Part shown: piece by piece, positions 13,901 through 24,075 of the stretch
How positions within the stretch are numbered: position 1 is the stretch's first letter
Layout of the letters: the number at the start of each line of letters is the position of its first letter
Source of the DNA: Aphelocoma coerulescens
Taxonomy: Eukaryota > Chordata > Aves > Passeriformes > Corvidae
Length of the DNA: 64,000 bases
Assembly: GCF_041296385.1 (NCBI RefSeq)
Contig: NC_091017.1
Location: forward strand, 54,062,214 to 54,126,213
Reading direction: 5' to 3'
Made by a program: the position numbers and the translations under genes
Notes under the pieces: generated by a model
Databases searched by the model: none
What the model was told of the DNA's origin: nothing
The model's input: the letters and a program-made list of their open reading frames with translations, nothing else

Positions 13901-15227
13901 CAACACCTTCAGTACTGGTAATATCCTAATGCAAAATTTACATACAAAGCTAAGGAAATTGGGGAACAAAAGAGAGAGAATGAGAGAAAAAAGTGATCTC
14001 TGATGCTATACCAGCATTGCTGACATGCATGCCCTGCTAGAAGGCTCTCAGACAGGCTCTTACAGGACACTTATGCCTGTCCTGTTGAAGGCTCTATCTG
14101 GAGCTGAGCAATTGCAGCTGCAATGTTTCACCCTTGCATTGGGACTCCCCTGAGACCTTTCTGCCTGTGACAGACACGAGTGTCCAATGATCCCTTCTGT
14201 TCAAATGCTTCAGTGTGGCAGCTTGAAGCACGGGGAGCTGGGAGGTGGTGAATGTTGCATCATTAGAGTGCAGTAAGTATGCAAATGTTAAAATGCACAA
14301 AGCCAGAGCAGTGTCAGGGGACTCAAACCTGGTGCAGGTTTATCTGCTCATCTACACCATATGTGCACACATAAACCAACCCAATTTTTTGTTGGTGATT
14401 AATAATCTCCACAGCCACAACCAAGTCGGTTTGTTTCAGAGGGAAATATCTGACTCACTTTGAGAGAAAGCTTCAGAGTTAATTAGCTGTTACACTAACA
14501 CTGAAGGGTCAGGACCCAAAACCACATTGGAGAGTTAGCTGATCTGACAGTTAAAATTCTCTGTTAACAGGTCATGCGATAGAAGAAAAACAGAGATGGA
14601 TGCAACAGCAAGGAAAATGTAGTTAGTTCAAGAATATGTGTGCATCTCTAGAAAGTATGTGAATTGCTTCTAAGATAGAAATATTTGGCTTTAATGTCTC
14701 TAATGACATGTTTTGACAAGCTTTTCTTCATCTGTGTCTTGCTGGGCACCCACAGTTCATTTTTACGTGTATTAGAGGGTATTTTATTAAAATAAAACTA
14801 GGATTTCAGGCAATGGCTCCTGACTGATCAACTGAGCAGGCTTAAAATGTTTTATTTTAGGCAAAACAGATAGAATTCTGTGATACAGAATTCTGTGGTA
14901 CCCTAAGCTTTGAAAATCAGTAAAAACATCTCTGAAAGAGCTGAACCACTTCTTCAAAAAGGAGATGGTCATGCCTAAATTCTGTTCCTGAGTTGTCTGG
15001 GCAAACTGAGCTAGATAAATTGACAAATTTCAAAATTATCCATTTTAACCACATGCTCATTAAATTAGGAGAAAATGAGAGATGAAAGGATGTAATTATC
15101 CATATTTTAAACTATGACATTTTAAACAGAAGAAGGAAGAGGTGCAGACTGAGCATGTCTTTCCAATATGGAAGAAGTTGTAACTCTTAGGGAGTAACTC
15201 TAGGTCTTGAAAATGAAGTCTGACTTT
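10961..15227. other. AT-rich unique sequence, no gene recognised
   Basis: No exon, RNA gene or complete transposon could be supported. Apart from the direct-repeat-flanked segment near 11.25-11.52 kb and a small hairpin near 14.07 kb, the sequence looks like ordinary diverged non-coding DNA with scattered poly(A) and poly(T) runs. Confidence 0.55.
11248..11518 (-). mobile_element. Possible small retroposed segment between 11-bp direct repeats
   Basis: ATGTCATGATA occurs exactly at 11248-11258 and again at 11508-11518, flanking about 249 bp. Read on the minus strand, the enclosed DNA ends in an AT-rich stretch with AATAAA, as a reverse-transcribed 3' end would. There is no clean poly(A) tail and I do not recognise the contents. 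Chance repeats of this length are expected somewhere in 64 kb, so this is a candidate only. Confidence 0.3.
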
Positions 15228-15265
15228 TTTCATGGTTTAACTCCAGCTGGCATTTGCAGCTGGGG
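15228..15265 (-). mobile_element. LTR family B, left part with inverted end
   Basis: The first ~25 bases (TTTCATGGTTTAACTCCAG and on) match the reverse complement of the family B LTR 3' end seen at 16905-16929, at about 19 of 25 positions. The following GCATTTGCAGCTGGGG resembles the TATA-region of the same LTR in plus orientation (GCATATAAAGCTGGGG in my recollection of the family), with the TATA box lost. The family A LTR interrupts the element directly after this piece. The remnant therefore starts with an inverted copy of its own end. Confidence 0.55.
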
Positions 15266-16636
15266 TGTCATGGGTTAGCAAGCATAGTCCCGGAAGGGAT
15301 GTCCTTGCTAAGGGGTTGCTTACAGCTTCCTCTGTGACCTGACAGAACCTATCAGCTGACCAGTTTGAATATAGACAATTCTTTAAGCCACTTAAAGTTG
15401 TGGCCGCCTCTGTGATCCACCCTTAAGAATAGACAAACTCCCCCCCAAGCTCTCTCTCGTTTCCGGCGCTGGCACAGGTGGCTGCAGGCCCCGTGCGGGG
15501 GCCAGTGGGGCCGGCCAGGCCCTGCTCGGGCCAGGCTGGGCCAGGCCACGGCCAGCCTGGAGCCGGTGGGTTCTGTTCCAGCTGTGGAACTCCCCCCCCC
15601 CGCCTTGCCGTGGGCAGCCGGAGCAGCTCGGCTTCCCCTCTCCAGTGCGGCTGAGATTCAGCTGAAGCTGCACCGCTGTCCACCAGAGATCATGTGACCG
15701 ACAGTGATAAGCTTCATTCCAGCTGCAAGGCCGAGATAAGATTAACCCTTTTAGTGCTGTGAAGACCTGAAAACCTGAGGGAGAAGAAAAAGGAGATGCT
15801 TAAAGCTGAAAGTCTGTTGTGAAGCTAAGATATATCAGAGTACCCGTTGTAATTTCATGAAGATATGGGGGCTGGAGCGTTCAACTTGTACTTGTGAGCA
15901 AAAGCACCTGCGCTGAGATAGGCAGATGCTGACGCAGCTGTAATTTCATGAGAAGTTTGGACAAGGAGAGATGGAAGTGATGAGGACTTTTGCTCCAAAT
16001 GGGAAAGGAGAAAACCTCTGTTCCTAGAGATGCTTCCAGAGATAGTCCTAAAGATGAAGATGAGGAGGAGCCTTTTCTCCCAGGGAAGGAGGAGGGCCTC
16101 TGTTCTTAGAGATGAAATGGTCCCAGAGATGGGTGAAGAGAACTTTTGTTTCTGAATGGCTCAACCTTAAAATTTTACCCAAAAAAACTTCAAGAGTGGA
16201 CCCTCGAAAGCAGCTGTGGGAAAAGCTGCAAGTCGGGGAAAGGGACTCACATGCGAGCAGAGAACCAACACGGGCGGCTGTCTCATTGTGATAATGTTTT
16301 CATAGCACGAGCAAGAAGAGACTTCTCTTTCTAAACAGACTGAACAAGGTTATTTTGGAAGTGGTAAACAGACTGAACATCTTAAGGGTTGTCTTTTCAC
16401 ATTGTCAGTGGGAGAAGGGAGAGAGGTGGGGGGAGAAGTGTTCTGAAGGTGTGGTATGATTTTTTTTCCTTCTTTTAGATCTGTTAATAAACTTCTTTAT
16501 ATTCTTTCAAGTTTGGTGCCTTCTTTGCATTTCTGCTAATTCTTATCTCACAGAAGGTAAACAGTAAGGAGTATTTTGGACCAAACCACTACACTAAATT
16601 GGTGTTTCCGCCCGGTTACAAACCCAACCCGCTACA
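15266..16636 (+). mobile_element. Solo LTR of an endogenous retrovirus, family A copy 1
   Basis: The element begins TGTCATGGGTTAGCAAGC and ends AACCCAACCCGCTACA, giving the TG...CA termini of a retroviral LTR. It is flanked on both sides by TGGGG (15261-15265 and 16637-16641), an exact 5-bp target duplication. At 1,371 bp it is a long LTR. It has a GC- and CpG-rich block near 15.44-15.66 kb, a poly(C) run at 15592-15601, and AATAAA at 16486-16491 about 145 bp before its end, which sets the plus orientation. No gag, pol or env follows, so it is a solo LTR left by recombination between two LTRs. A second copy lies at 36.84-38.10 kb in opposite orientation. A 5-bp duplication fits ERVL-like or some class I elements better than the 6 bp usual for ERVK; the family name is not assigned. 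Confidence 0.9.
16486..16491 (+). promoter_or_regulatory. Poly(A) signal in family A LTR copy 1
   Basis: AATAAA lies in a T-rich setting upstream of the LTR end and is conserved in the second copy, so it is the likely retroviral polyadenylation signal that separates R from U5. Confidence 0.7.
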
Positions 16637-16929
16637 TGGGGGAAGAAGGAGGGAAAAAGGTAACACTCAGAGTGATGGTATTCGTCATCCCAAGTCACCA
16701 CTATGTGTGATGGAGCCCTGTTTTCCTGTAGATGGCTGCCCAGCCATGGGAAACGGTGAATAAATTCCTTGTTTTGCTTTGCTTGCGTGTGTGCCTTTTG
16801 CATTAGCTATTGAACTGCATTTATCTCAACCAACAAGTTTTCTCAATGTTCATCTTTCCAACCTGACAAAGCAGAAATGAGTGATCAGCTGTGTGGAGCT
16901 TAGTTGCAGACTGGGATTAAACCATGACA
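16637..16929 (+). mobile_element. LTR family B copy 1, right part (3' end)
   Basis: This continues the older LTR into which family A inserted. It matches, in opposite orientation, the family B LTR at 46.35-46.94 kb: shared blocks include TTCCTTGTTTTGCTTTGCTTGC near 16.77 kb and TTTATCTCAACCAACAAGTTTTC near 16.82 kb. It ends ATTAAACCATGACA at 16929. The usual poly(A) signal position reads CTATTGAAC where ATTAAA would be expected, so the signal is decayed. No clear target duplication remains around the whole remnant. Confidence 0.75.
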
Positions 16930-19900
16930 AATATGAATATATTCTAGTTGCAAAGAGGAATTTGGGATATTTTGCATGTTTATCCAGTACACCTGTGAGG
17001 TATTTGAAAGTTTGATGTTCTATTTTGTGCTTAAAACGGAAGGATTTTTAATGACTGATTTTAAAAATTGAATTTTTAGTCACTCAATAAAAATAACCAG
17101 TCTTAACGCTTACCATGTACAGGTTCAAAGTCACGTATGAAGTAATCACAATAGACTGTCTCATTTGGTTTCTGTTGTAAAGCGATAGAAAATGTCTTGT
17201 TGAGTTAAATGCATGAATAAATATTTTTATAGCCCAAAGCACTTATTCAATTTAAGAACTTCGATGTTGCCTTAGGCAGGGTCTTTATCAGTTTAAAAAC
17301 GCATTAGTTTTTCTTAATTCTATTATAGTGCAATTGTATTTAAAATCTAGGATTAAAAAAAAAAAAGTGATGGAAATATAAAACTTATTTTAAATGTTTA
17401 ACTCTCCGTCTCAGTTCATTATTTCTTCTCCTTAGTTAATGCTGATCCCTTGGGCTGATTACCCCAAGGGATGCATTCAGACCACTGGCTTTGGTTCTGC
17501 CATATAATCATAAGAAGAACAGAGGCATGGGAAAACTCTCATAGCAGTAGAGACTGAAAGAAAAGTGTTTAATTCAGAAAAAAAGAAAGAAAAAATGCGC
17601 CATGGTGGAGAAGGCAGCTAAGGAACTTTAATTAATCTTTTTCCATAATAGAGAAATAAAGAATCTTCAGTGAAATAGAAAGGTAGGAAAATCAATACTT
17701 AGAAGTGAAAACACTTCCTACACAATTAGCAGTGAAGCTCTGCTAGAAAGTACTGTGCAAACTAAGAGCTTATCAAGGTCAGTGACAAGCAAGAACATGC
17801 ACAAGGAAGAGAGATTCTTGCACTTGAGCACAATTGCTGGCTGCTGAACAGTAAAACTTTTTTCTGGGAGAAGGGAAGGAGCCAGTGTCATTCAAGATCT
17901 GCAGGAAGACTTGCATCCCTTGGCCAGCATGCTTTGTGTGTTACAGTCAACTTTCAAGTGCAAAAAGGATCCAAGACTGGCCTAAACTCACAGCTTTAAG
18001 GTTAGTACATTCTATCCAAAAAATTGATTGAACTGGCTTAAATTTTGCCTTAAATAGTAAGAGTAATGAACCAGTAGTATTTATTTCTGCGTGCAGTTCC
18101 CTAAATCTATACTTAGTTCAGAGAACACTTCAAGGATGAGGCTGCAGCTTGTTCCCCAGGATGCTGTGCATGTATCTCTATAGCTTTAAGCACACACAGA
18201 GTCTTCTGAGATAGCTCACAATGAGGTTATTGATATGTATGTGTTTTCTGACCCAGACACTTTGACTGTACAACTTGTGGTCATGAGTCAGAGTTCTCAC
18301 ATCCTGAGAAAGGAACTTTTTCTGGCTTTTTTCACAGTGTTGTGCTGTTTTTTCCACCATTTCAATTAATTCAGTAGAAAGTAGGTGAGTTTAACAGAGT
18401 TTCACATCAGTTAAGTCTTGAGGAAAACACTTCAGACTGACATGCAGAATTGTACATACTGTTCATCTGCAACACAAAAATGCTCTCACTGTATTAACAC
18501 TCAGTTTCTGGAGAGTATGTGTAATTTAGAAAATCTTAAATCTTTGCATGAAAAGGCCATTTTGTCAAAAATATTTAAATTTTAAAAAACATATGTTTTC
18601 ATTTCCTTTTATGAATCTGGTCTCACATTGGTCTAAATTTAAGCACAGAAACAAATTTTGCTCAGCTCATTAGTGGGAGAAATAAAATATTATTTAACAG
18701 TTTTAAAAAAACCTCTTTTTTCACCTGCTTTCTTGTACCCTTATCTTGTACTTGTCTAAGTATTATTTGTTTGCATTTTCTAAGATCAGTATAAAACATT
18801 CTGTGCCTTTTCACTTTAACACAATGAAAAGATGCCATCGTTATTAAAATTTATGGTAACTCTTGACACTTTATGTTCATGTAGCATGACTATTTTAGGT
18901 ATAGTTATGATAAGGTGGTGTCATTCTATTTAATTCATTACCTGTCTGTGTTTGTGTGAGTGACAGGAGAATCAAAAGCATTGTAATGCAACATTACGAT
19001 AACATTATTGTTCTAATATTAAATATTCGGCTAATTCAGCATGTATACTATCTTTATTAAAACACAAGGAGTAGTCATTATGCCTGACTTCAAAAACAAA
19101 CAGCAGATACATTTTATGTTCAGTGCTTGGTGTCAAGTCACAGGCACTTGTCTAAGGGTAAAGGCACTACAGAAGATTGTTTTGCCTACTGTGATCAATG
19201 ACAACATGATGAGAGACAAACTCCACAGCTTTTATATCCTCTGAGTGGTCCTGCTGACTTCGGTGCTAAGTATTCTACTAAAGAGCAATGACTGAAGCAC
19301 TGGGAGCTGATTGTGAAGTTTAGGGACAGTTCCCCAGCTAATAGAAATCACAAGTAGCTCTGAAATTGATGGAGAACTTCAATTCAAATCCCGATTTCTG
19401 AATTCAGGCAAGAACGATATCCAATATAATATTATTACTGTAGCAGTAGTAATAATAGTAGAGGTAGCAACTACTGTTGCTATTGCTATTCCTATTACTA
19501 GTAATCTTATATTGTCTTACTTTAAGATTGTAAATGCTATTAAGAAAAGTACTACTTAAGGTACCAAATGAAAACATATTTCAGTTTATAAAATTTTTAC
19601 TTGCTTCATTGAAGATAAGGGACTATTATACAGTAAATTTAAGCTTATGGCAATAATCTCATTTTTTATATAAATGGTTTATTTGTTCACTGCCCCTCAG
19701 AGGTCTGCCTCAGAAACTAAAACTTGATGGATTAAGCTGTTAATTAAACCTCTCTGAGAGGGGAAAAATCAAGGGTAAAAATGGCAGTAAGAGATAAAGA
19801 GTTAATGGATCCAATTCTGCTCGCACCGAGGTCACAAAGTGACTTGTGCAGCAGAAACACAAAGAAAATAAAAGGGCTATATATTTTAAGGCTCATTCCT

Positions 19901-21651
19901 GCAATCTGATATTTTTATACTAAGTCAGAATGCAATTCCAAACACCACATGATTACAATGTGGAGTTTTGATGCTGGGATGATGACATCACCATCAGAAG
20001 CACATCTGTGATAATTTACTTTATATCTTACTCTGTGTAGCTTTTCACTGTGGGCTGTAGGTGAACACTGCCTTGATACAGCTTCAAAAGCCTGAGATAA
20101 AGATCTTGCAGTATAAAACATAAGGTAACCAGAAGAGGCATGGATAGGGCCAGTTCCTATTTCTCATCATGCAGCTCCATATCTTTGAGGTGTTCTTTCA
20201 TGTGAACTTTAACCCATACATTTTGTTACCTTATCCATTGGGGTCAGTCCCATTTTGACCCATCTTGTTTATCCTGAGGGATCTGTATCTCCCATTATCC
20301 TGCCTCCTGTCTTTACTTTCTCTGATGTCTGTTCACTCACCTATTTACAGGATGCTGTCACCGGGTTCCAGCGTGCCACAGTGAAAGGCCTCATCAACCA
20401 GATGTAAAGCTTCTTGTCAAAAAAGCTGTTACTCACTTGGTCAAGTGGATCCCACCTCTTGCCTATACCTAAATCAGGACAGACTGTCAAGCTGCCTGGG
20501 GCAGAACACTTAGAGTACCTGAGGATCTGAAGTAAAAGAAGGCAAAAGCTCAATAGTGGCTTAGTTATAGCGCAATCACCTCTTCAGTCTCTAATTTCTG
20601 TTTAGCTGAAAAACAGGAGAAGACAGAAATCTGAACTTTTTTGAATTCTAAAAATGAAATGTAGAAAGATGAACTGTTTGAAAATGCAGTCTAAGTTGTT
20701 TAGCTGATAAAAGGCATGAGTACATTCTCTGTTGATTTGAAACAGGTCACTGAAGTGCAATGAGTCAGGGTAAGAGCTGCACTTCGCATGCTGTGGGATG
20801 CTGACCTAATTAGGGAAAAATGCTATAGTGTTTGAGACACTGTTAGGTTTTAGATTGATTTAGAGATACCTTACTGCATTCCCTAATTTTCTCTGAGTTT
20901 TTGGCTTTCATGCCAAATTAGCCGAGCCCTGGGTCACTGCTAAGTGAGACATTTTGAAACAATTTCTTAAGGTGAAACCATGTCAGAATTGTCTATTATA
21001 CAGCTCTTAGGTATTTTTTAATTCAGCATTATCATCTTTAGAATAGATTTCAGAAGTGTTCACTGGAATAGAGTAAAAAATAGTATTTTACACTTGACAA
21101 AAAATAATTTTATTTCATATATCATGTACAATTTTGATAATGCTAGTTCTATATCTCAAAAGAAGCCAAATAAATTCTGATCTTCCAATTAATTGTACCC
21201 AGAGGCAGACATAGGTACATGCAGATGACTGCTAACACAGAAAACCTAATCTCTCCTTTTCCTCACTCAAGCATAGTCCTCAATTTCTTTTTCTGGGACA
21301 GTTTTCTACAGAACTGCTCTCCTTCATGGCTTGTCTTCTCTCTATCCTGATGTTGCCTTTAAATCCTGTGTGGCACAGTTTGCTGCCTTCCACTTAACAA
21401 TAAAAATATTCAGTTTTCAGATTTTGCAGAATTGTGGTAGATGATTAAAGATCAGGACAACATATGTTATAACCCTGAGGTCCTGCACAGCCCTCACACT
21501 TGACAGGTTGGATTCTCAAGTACCATGTGCCTATTAAGTTCTATTAATTCCCAACTGTGAGGTGAGAAAGGTGGTGGCTAGTGTGGGTCAATGTCTTCTC
21601 TATTGCAAATAGGTAGTCTGCTCTTGTACAGTTTCAATAGTATTTGTCTTT
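16930..21651. other. AT-rich unique sequence, no gene recognised
   Basis: No exon or recognisable transposon was found. There is a short trinucleotide-like patch near 19.43-19.50 kb (TAG/TAA units followed by CTATTG/CTATTC units that can partly pair). Open frames here are at most about 70 codons and have no family resemblance. Confidence 0.55.
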
Positions 21652-21850
21652 CACAGAATCACAGAATCAATTAGGAAAAAACCTCTAAGATCATTGAGTC
21701 CAACCTCTGACTGAACACCATCGTGCCAACTAAACCACAACACAGAGTGCCATGTTCAGTTGTTTCTTGAATGCCTCCAGGGGTGATGACTCCCCTGTGA
21801 GTCTGGCACAAACAAACTTGAATGAATGACCTGATTGAATACAGGTCTCT
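21652..21850 (-). mobile_element. CR1 LINE 3' fragment, minus strand
   Basis: It starts with TCACAGAATCACAGAATCAA, the reverse complement of the CR1 3' terminal repeat, followed by ACCTCTAAGATCATTGAGTC, CCAACCTCTGACTGAACACC and CTTGAATGCCTCCAGGGGTG. These are standard CR1 3' UTR blocks in minus orientation. The right boundary is approximate. Confidence 0.85.
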
Positions 21851-22514
21851 GATAGGGATAATTCTGCACAAATACACAAGCTGTATTTCAACAGAAATCT
21901 TATTAAGAAATACAAAGCCATTCATAATGTCAATGAATAGAAATTCCATGGGAAAATACTTGTGATACATATGGAATATATCAAATATAATAAATATAAT
22001 AGAAAAAGTTTGAATCCAATTAAGCAATCTGAGTAACCTATAAAAATAAATCACTGGTTCTGCTTCTAGTCATAGATATAATCTATATTTAGATACATTA
22101 TCTTAATTATCTTTTCATCTGAATTTTAACATAACTGTATATAGAGAAAAAGAATTTACAAGATTTGCTTATGAATTTTCAGTTATTTTGATACTATCAG
22201 AACTTCTTTTGATGTCATCTGCAAATTCCCTCACTATCACATTAAACTCAAGCCTGAACCTCAGCTGACATATCTTAGTTAATTTGTACCATATGAATTT
22301 ACACTGTGAATAATCTAATATGCTCTTTTATTAGCCACTAATTATATTTTTAGTTCAAAGGAAGCAGCCTTTAATACAAGATAAAAATGTAAACACTAGA
22401 AGACTTACTATGGCACTTGCAAGTACCAATTATGAGAGTTTGGCTGATAACCTTTTATAGTGCCTATTATCTTGGTATTCAAATGCTTCCCAGCAAAATC
22501 ACACCTGCCTCATA

Positions 22515-23127
22515 ATGTGCCAAGATACTTTGTTTTCCTGGGCTGCATCAAAAGCAGCATGGGCAGCAGGGTGAGTGAGGTAGTTCTGCCTCTCTACCCT
22601 GCTCTTACTACCTGGAGTGCTGTGTCCAGCTCTGGTGTCCCCAGTAAAGGAAGGACATCAACCTGTTGGAGCAAGTCCAGAGGAAGCTCTCCAAGATGAT
22701 GAGAGGGATGGAGCACTTCTGCTTTGAGAAATGGTTGATTTGGGGTTCTTCAGTCTGGAGTAGAGAAGGTTCCAGGGAGATTTCATTTTAGCTATTCAGT
22801 AATTAAACAGTACTTATAAGAAATATGGTGACAAACTTTATAAAAGAATATGTCACAATAGGAAAAGGGGTAATGGTTTTAAACAAAAGTAGGGTAGATT
22901 TAGATTAGATATAAAGAATAAAATTTTTACAAGTGTGGTGAAACCGTGGAACAGATTGTCCAGAGAGGTGGCAAATGTTCCATCCCCAGAAATATTCAAG
23001 GTCAGGCTGGATGGAGATCTGAGCATTGAGATCTAGTTGGAGACGTCACTGCTCATTGCAATGGGTGTTGGACTAGATGGCCTTTAAAGGTCCCTTCAAA
23101 ACTATGTTATCATTCTGGGATTCTGCA
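22515..23127 (+). mobile_element. CR1 LINE 3' fragment (end of RT ORF and 3' UTR)
   Basis: The segment runs from the end of the CR1 reverse-transcriptase ORF (CTGGGCTGCATCAAAAGCAG, TGTGTCCAGCTCTGGTGTCC, GTCCAGAGGAAGC) into the 3' UTR (TCCAGAGAGGTGGC, GGTGTTGGACTAGATGGCC) and stops at an ATTCTGGGATTCTG-type 3' terminus. About 100 bp of unlike sequence near 22.79-22.87 kb marks heavy divergence or a small insertion. It is 5' truncated, as is normal for CR1, and carries no intact frame. Confidence 0.9.
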
Positions 23128-23559
23128 ATAAATGTGTGGCTTTACTGGATGCTGCTGACTCACCTGGCTGGAGGCAGAGCTAATAGCAGAAGGAGTATGT
23201 TCTGAAACAGAGGTACACCTACTTTTTGGTAATTAACAGATTGCTCAACAAAACCCTTCACGGGTCTTGTGTTTAATTAGGACACAACATTTTGCAAACA
23301 GAGGCAGCACTGCAGATGGTTTCTGTCAAGTTTCAGTGTCTGTGTTGGGAGTTAGGTATGAATTTGTCAACCAGAAGCCAGCTCCAGTTTTACTAGTGAT
23401 GGCTGATGCAAACACATCTGGAAGGGAATAATCATGTCTCACGCCTGAAAGATGAGCAGCCTGTTTCCCACAACCATTTACTTCTGGGTTTTGACTAGAC
23501 TTAGTGAGACTCTTGAGATGCATTTGGGAATGCTGGTAAAGAGAAAAGAAAAAAAAAAG

Positions 23560-23871
23560 GTGCTGAGAGAATTTTACAAGGGCATAAAGCAATAGGAGGC
23601 GAGAGACTAGCTTTAAACTAAAAGAGGATAGGTTTAGATTCGATTTTAGGAAGAAATTTGTTACTGTAAGGAAGGTGAAACACTGCAACAGGTTGCCCAG
23701 AGAAGTGGTGGATGCCCCATCCCTGGAGGTGTTCAAGGTCAGGTTGGATGGGGCTTTGATCAACATGGTCAAGTGAGAGGTGTCCTGGCCCATAGTAGAG
23801 GGCTTGGAACAAGATGAGCTTTAAGGTCACTTCCAACCCAAATCTTTCTAAGATTTTATGAATCTATGAGT
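23560..23871 (+). mobile_element. CR1 LINE 3' end
   Basis: This 5'-truncated CR1 copy has the blocks GGTTGCCCAGAGAAGTGGTG, CCCATCCCTGGAGGTGTTCA, GGTCAGGTTGGATGGGGCTT and CACTTCCAACCCAAATCTTT, and ends in a TTTTATGAATCTATGAG terminus derived from the ATTCTATGA unit. It is better preserved than the copy about 430 bp upstream. A long minus-strand open frame that covers it is antisense and not a gene. Confidence 0.92.
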
Positions 23872-24029
23872 AGTATTAGGATGCAGAACATGCCTAAAAT
23901 GTATTTAAACTAATATTTATCTACTTGAGATATTAATTAATTTCATATTATAGGAATTCATTCTAAACAATTTTCTGATATGTAACAGAAATAAAATCCT
24001 GGGCCTACTCAAGTTACTGGGACCGCATG

Positions 24030-24075
24030 GAGACTATTATAGAATTATAGAAAGTTTACGGTTAGAAGGAATACA
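24030..24075 (-). mobile_element. Possible short CR1 3' terminus, minus strand
   Basis: TTATAGAATTATAGAAAGTT followed by GGTTAGAAGGAAT resembles a mutated CR1 3' end in minus orientation. It is short and diverged, so the call is tentative. Confidence 0.4.

Noticed and set aside
15352..15683. Overlapping Pro/Gly/Arg-rich minus-strand frames
   Set aside because: They are produced by the GC-rich block of the family A LTR, where stop codons are scarce in every frame.
16146..16334. A 62-codon frame shared by both family A LTRs (also 37151-37339 on the minus strand), differing at only two residues
   Set aside because: Its first codon is TTG, with no ATG near its start. The similarity follows from the LTR copies being nearly identical at DNA level, and LTR U3/R regions normally do not code.
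23326..23793. 155-codon minus-strand open frame
   Set aside because: It is antisense to the CR1 3' end at 23560-23871 and extends into non-coding sequence; CR1 copies often leave such frames.
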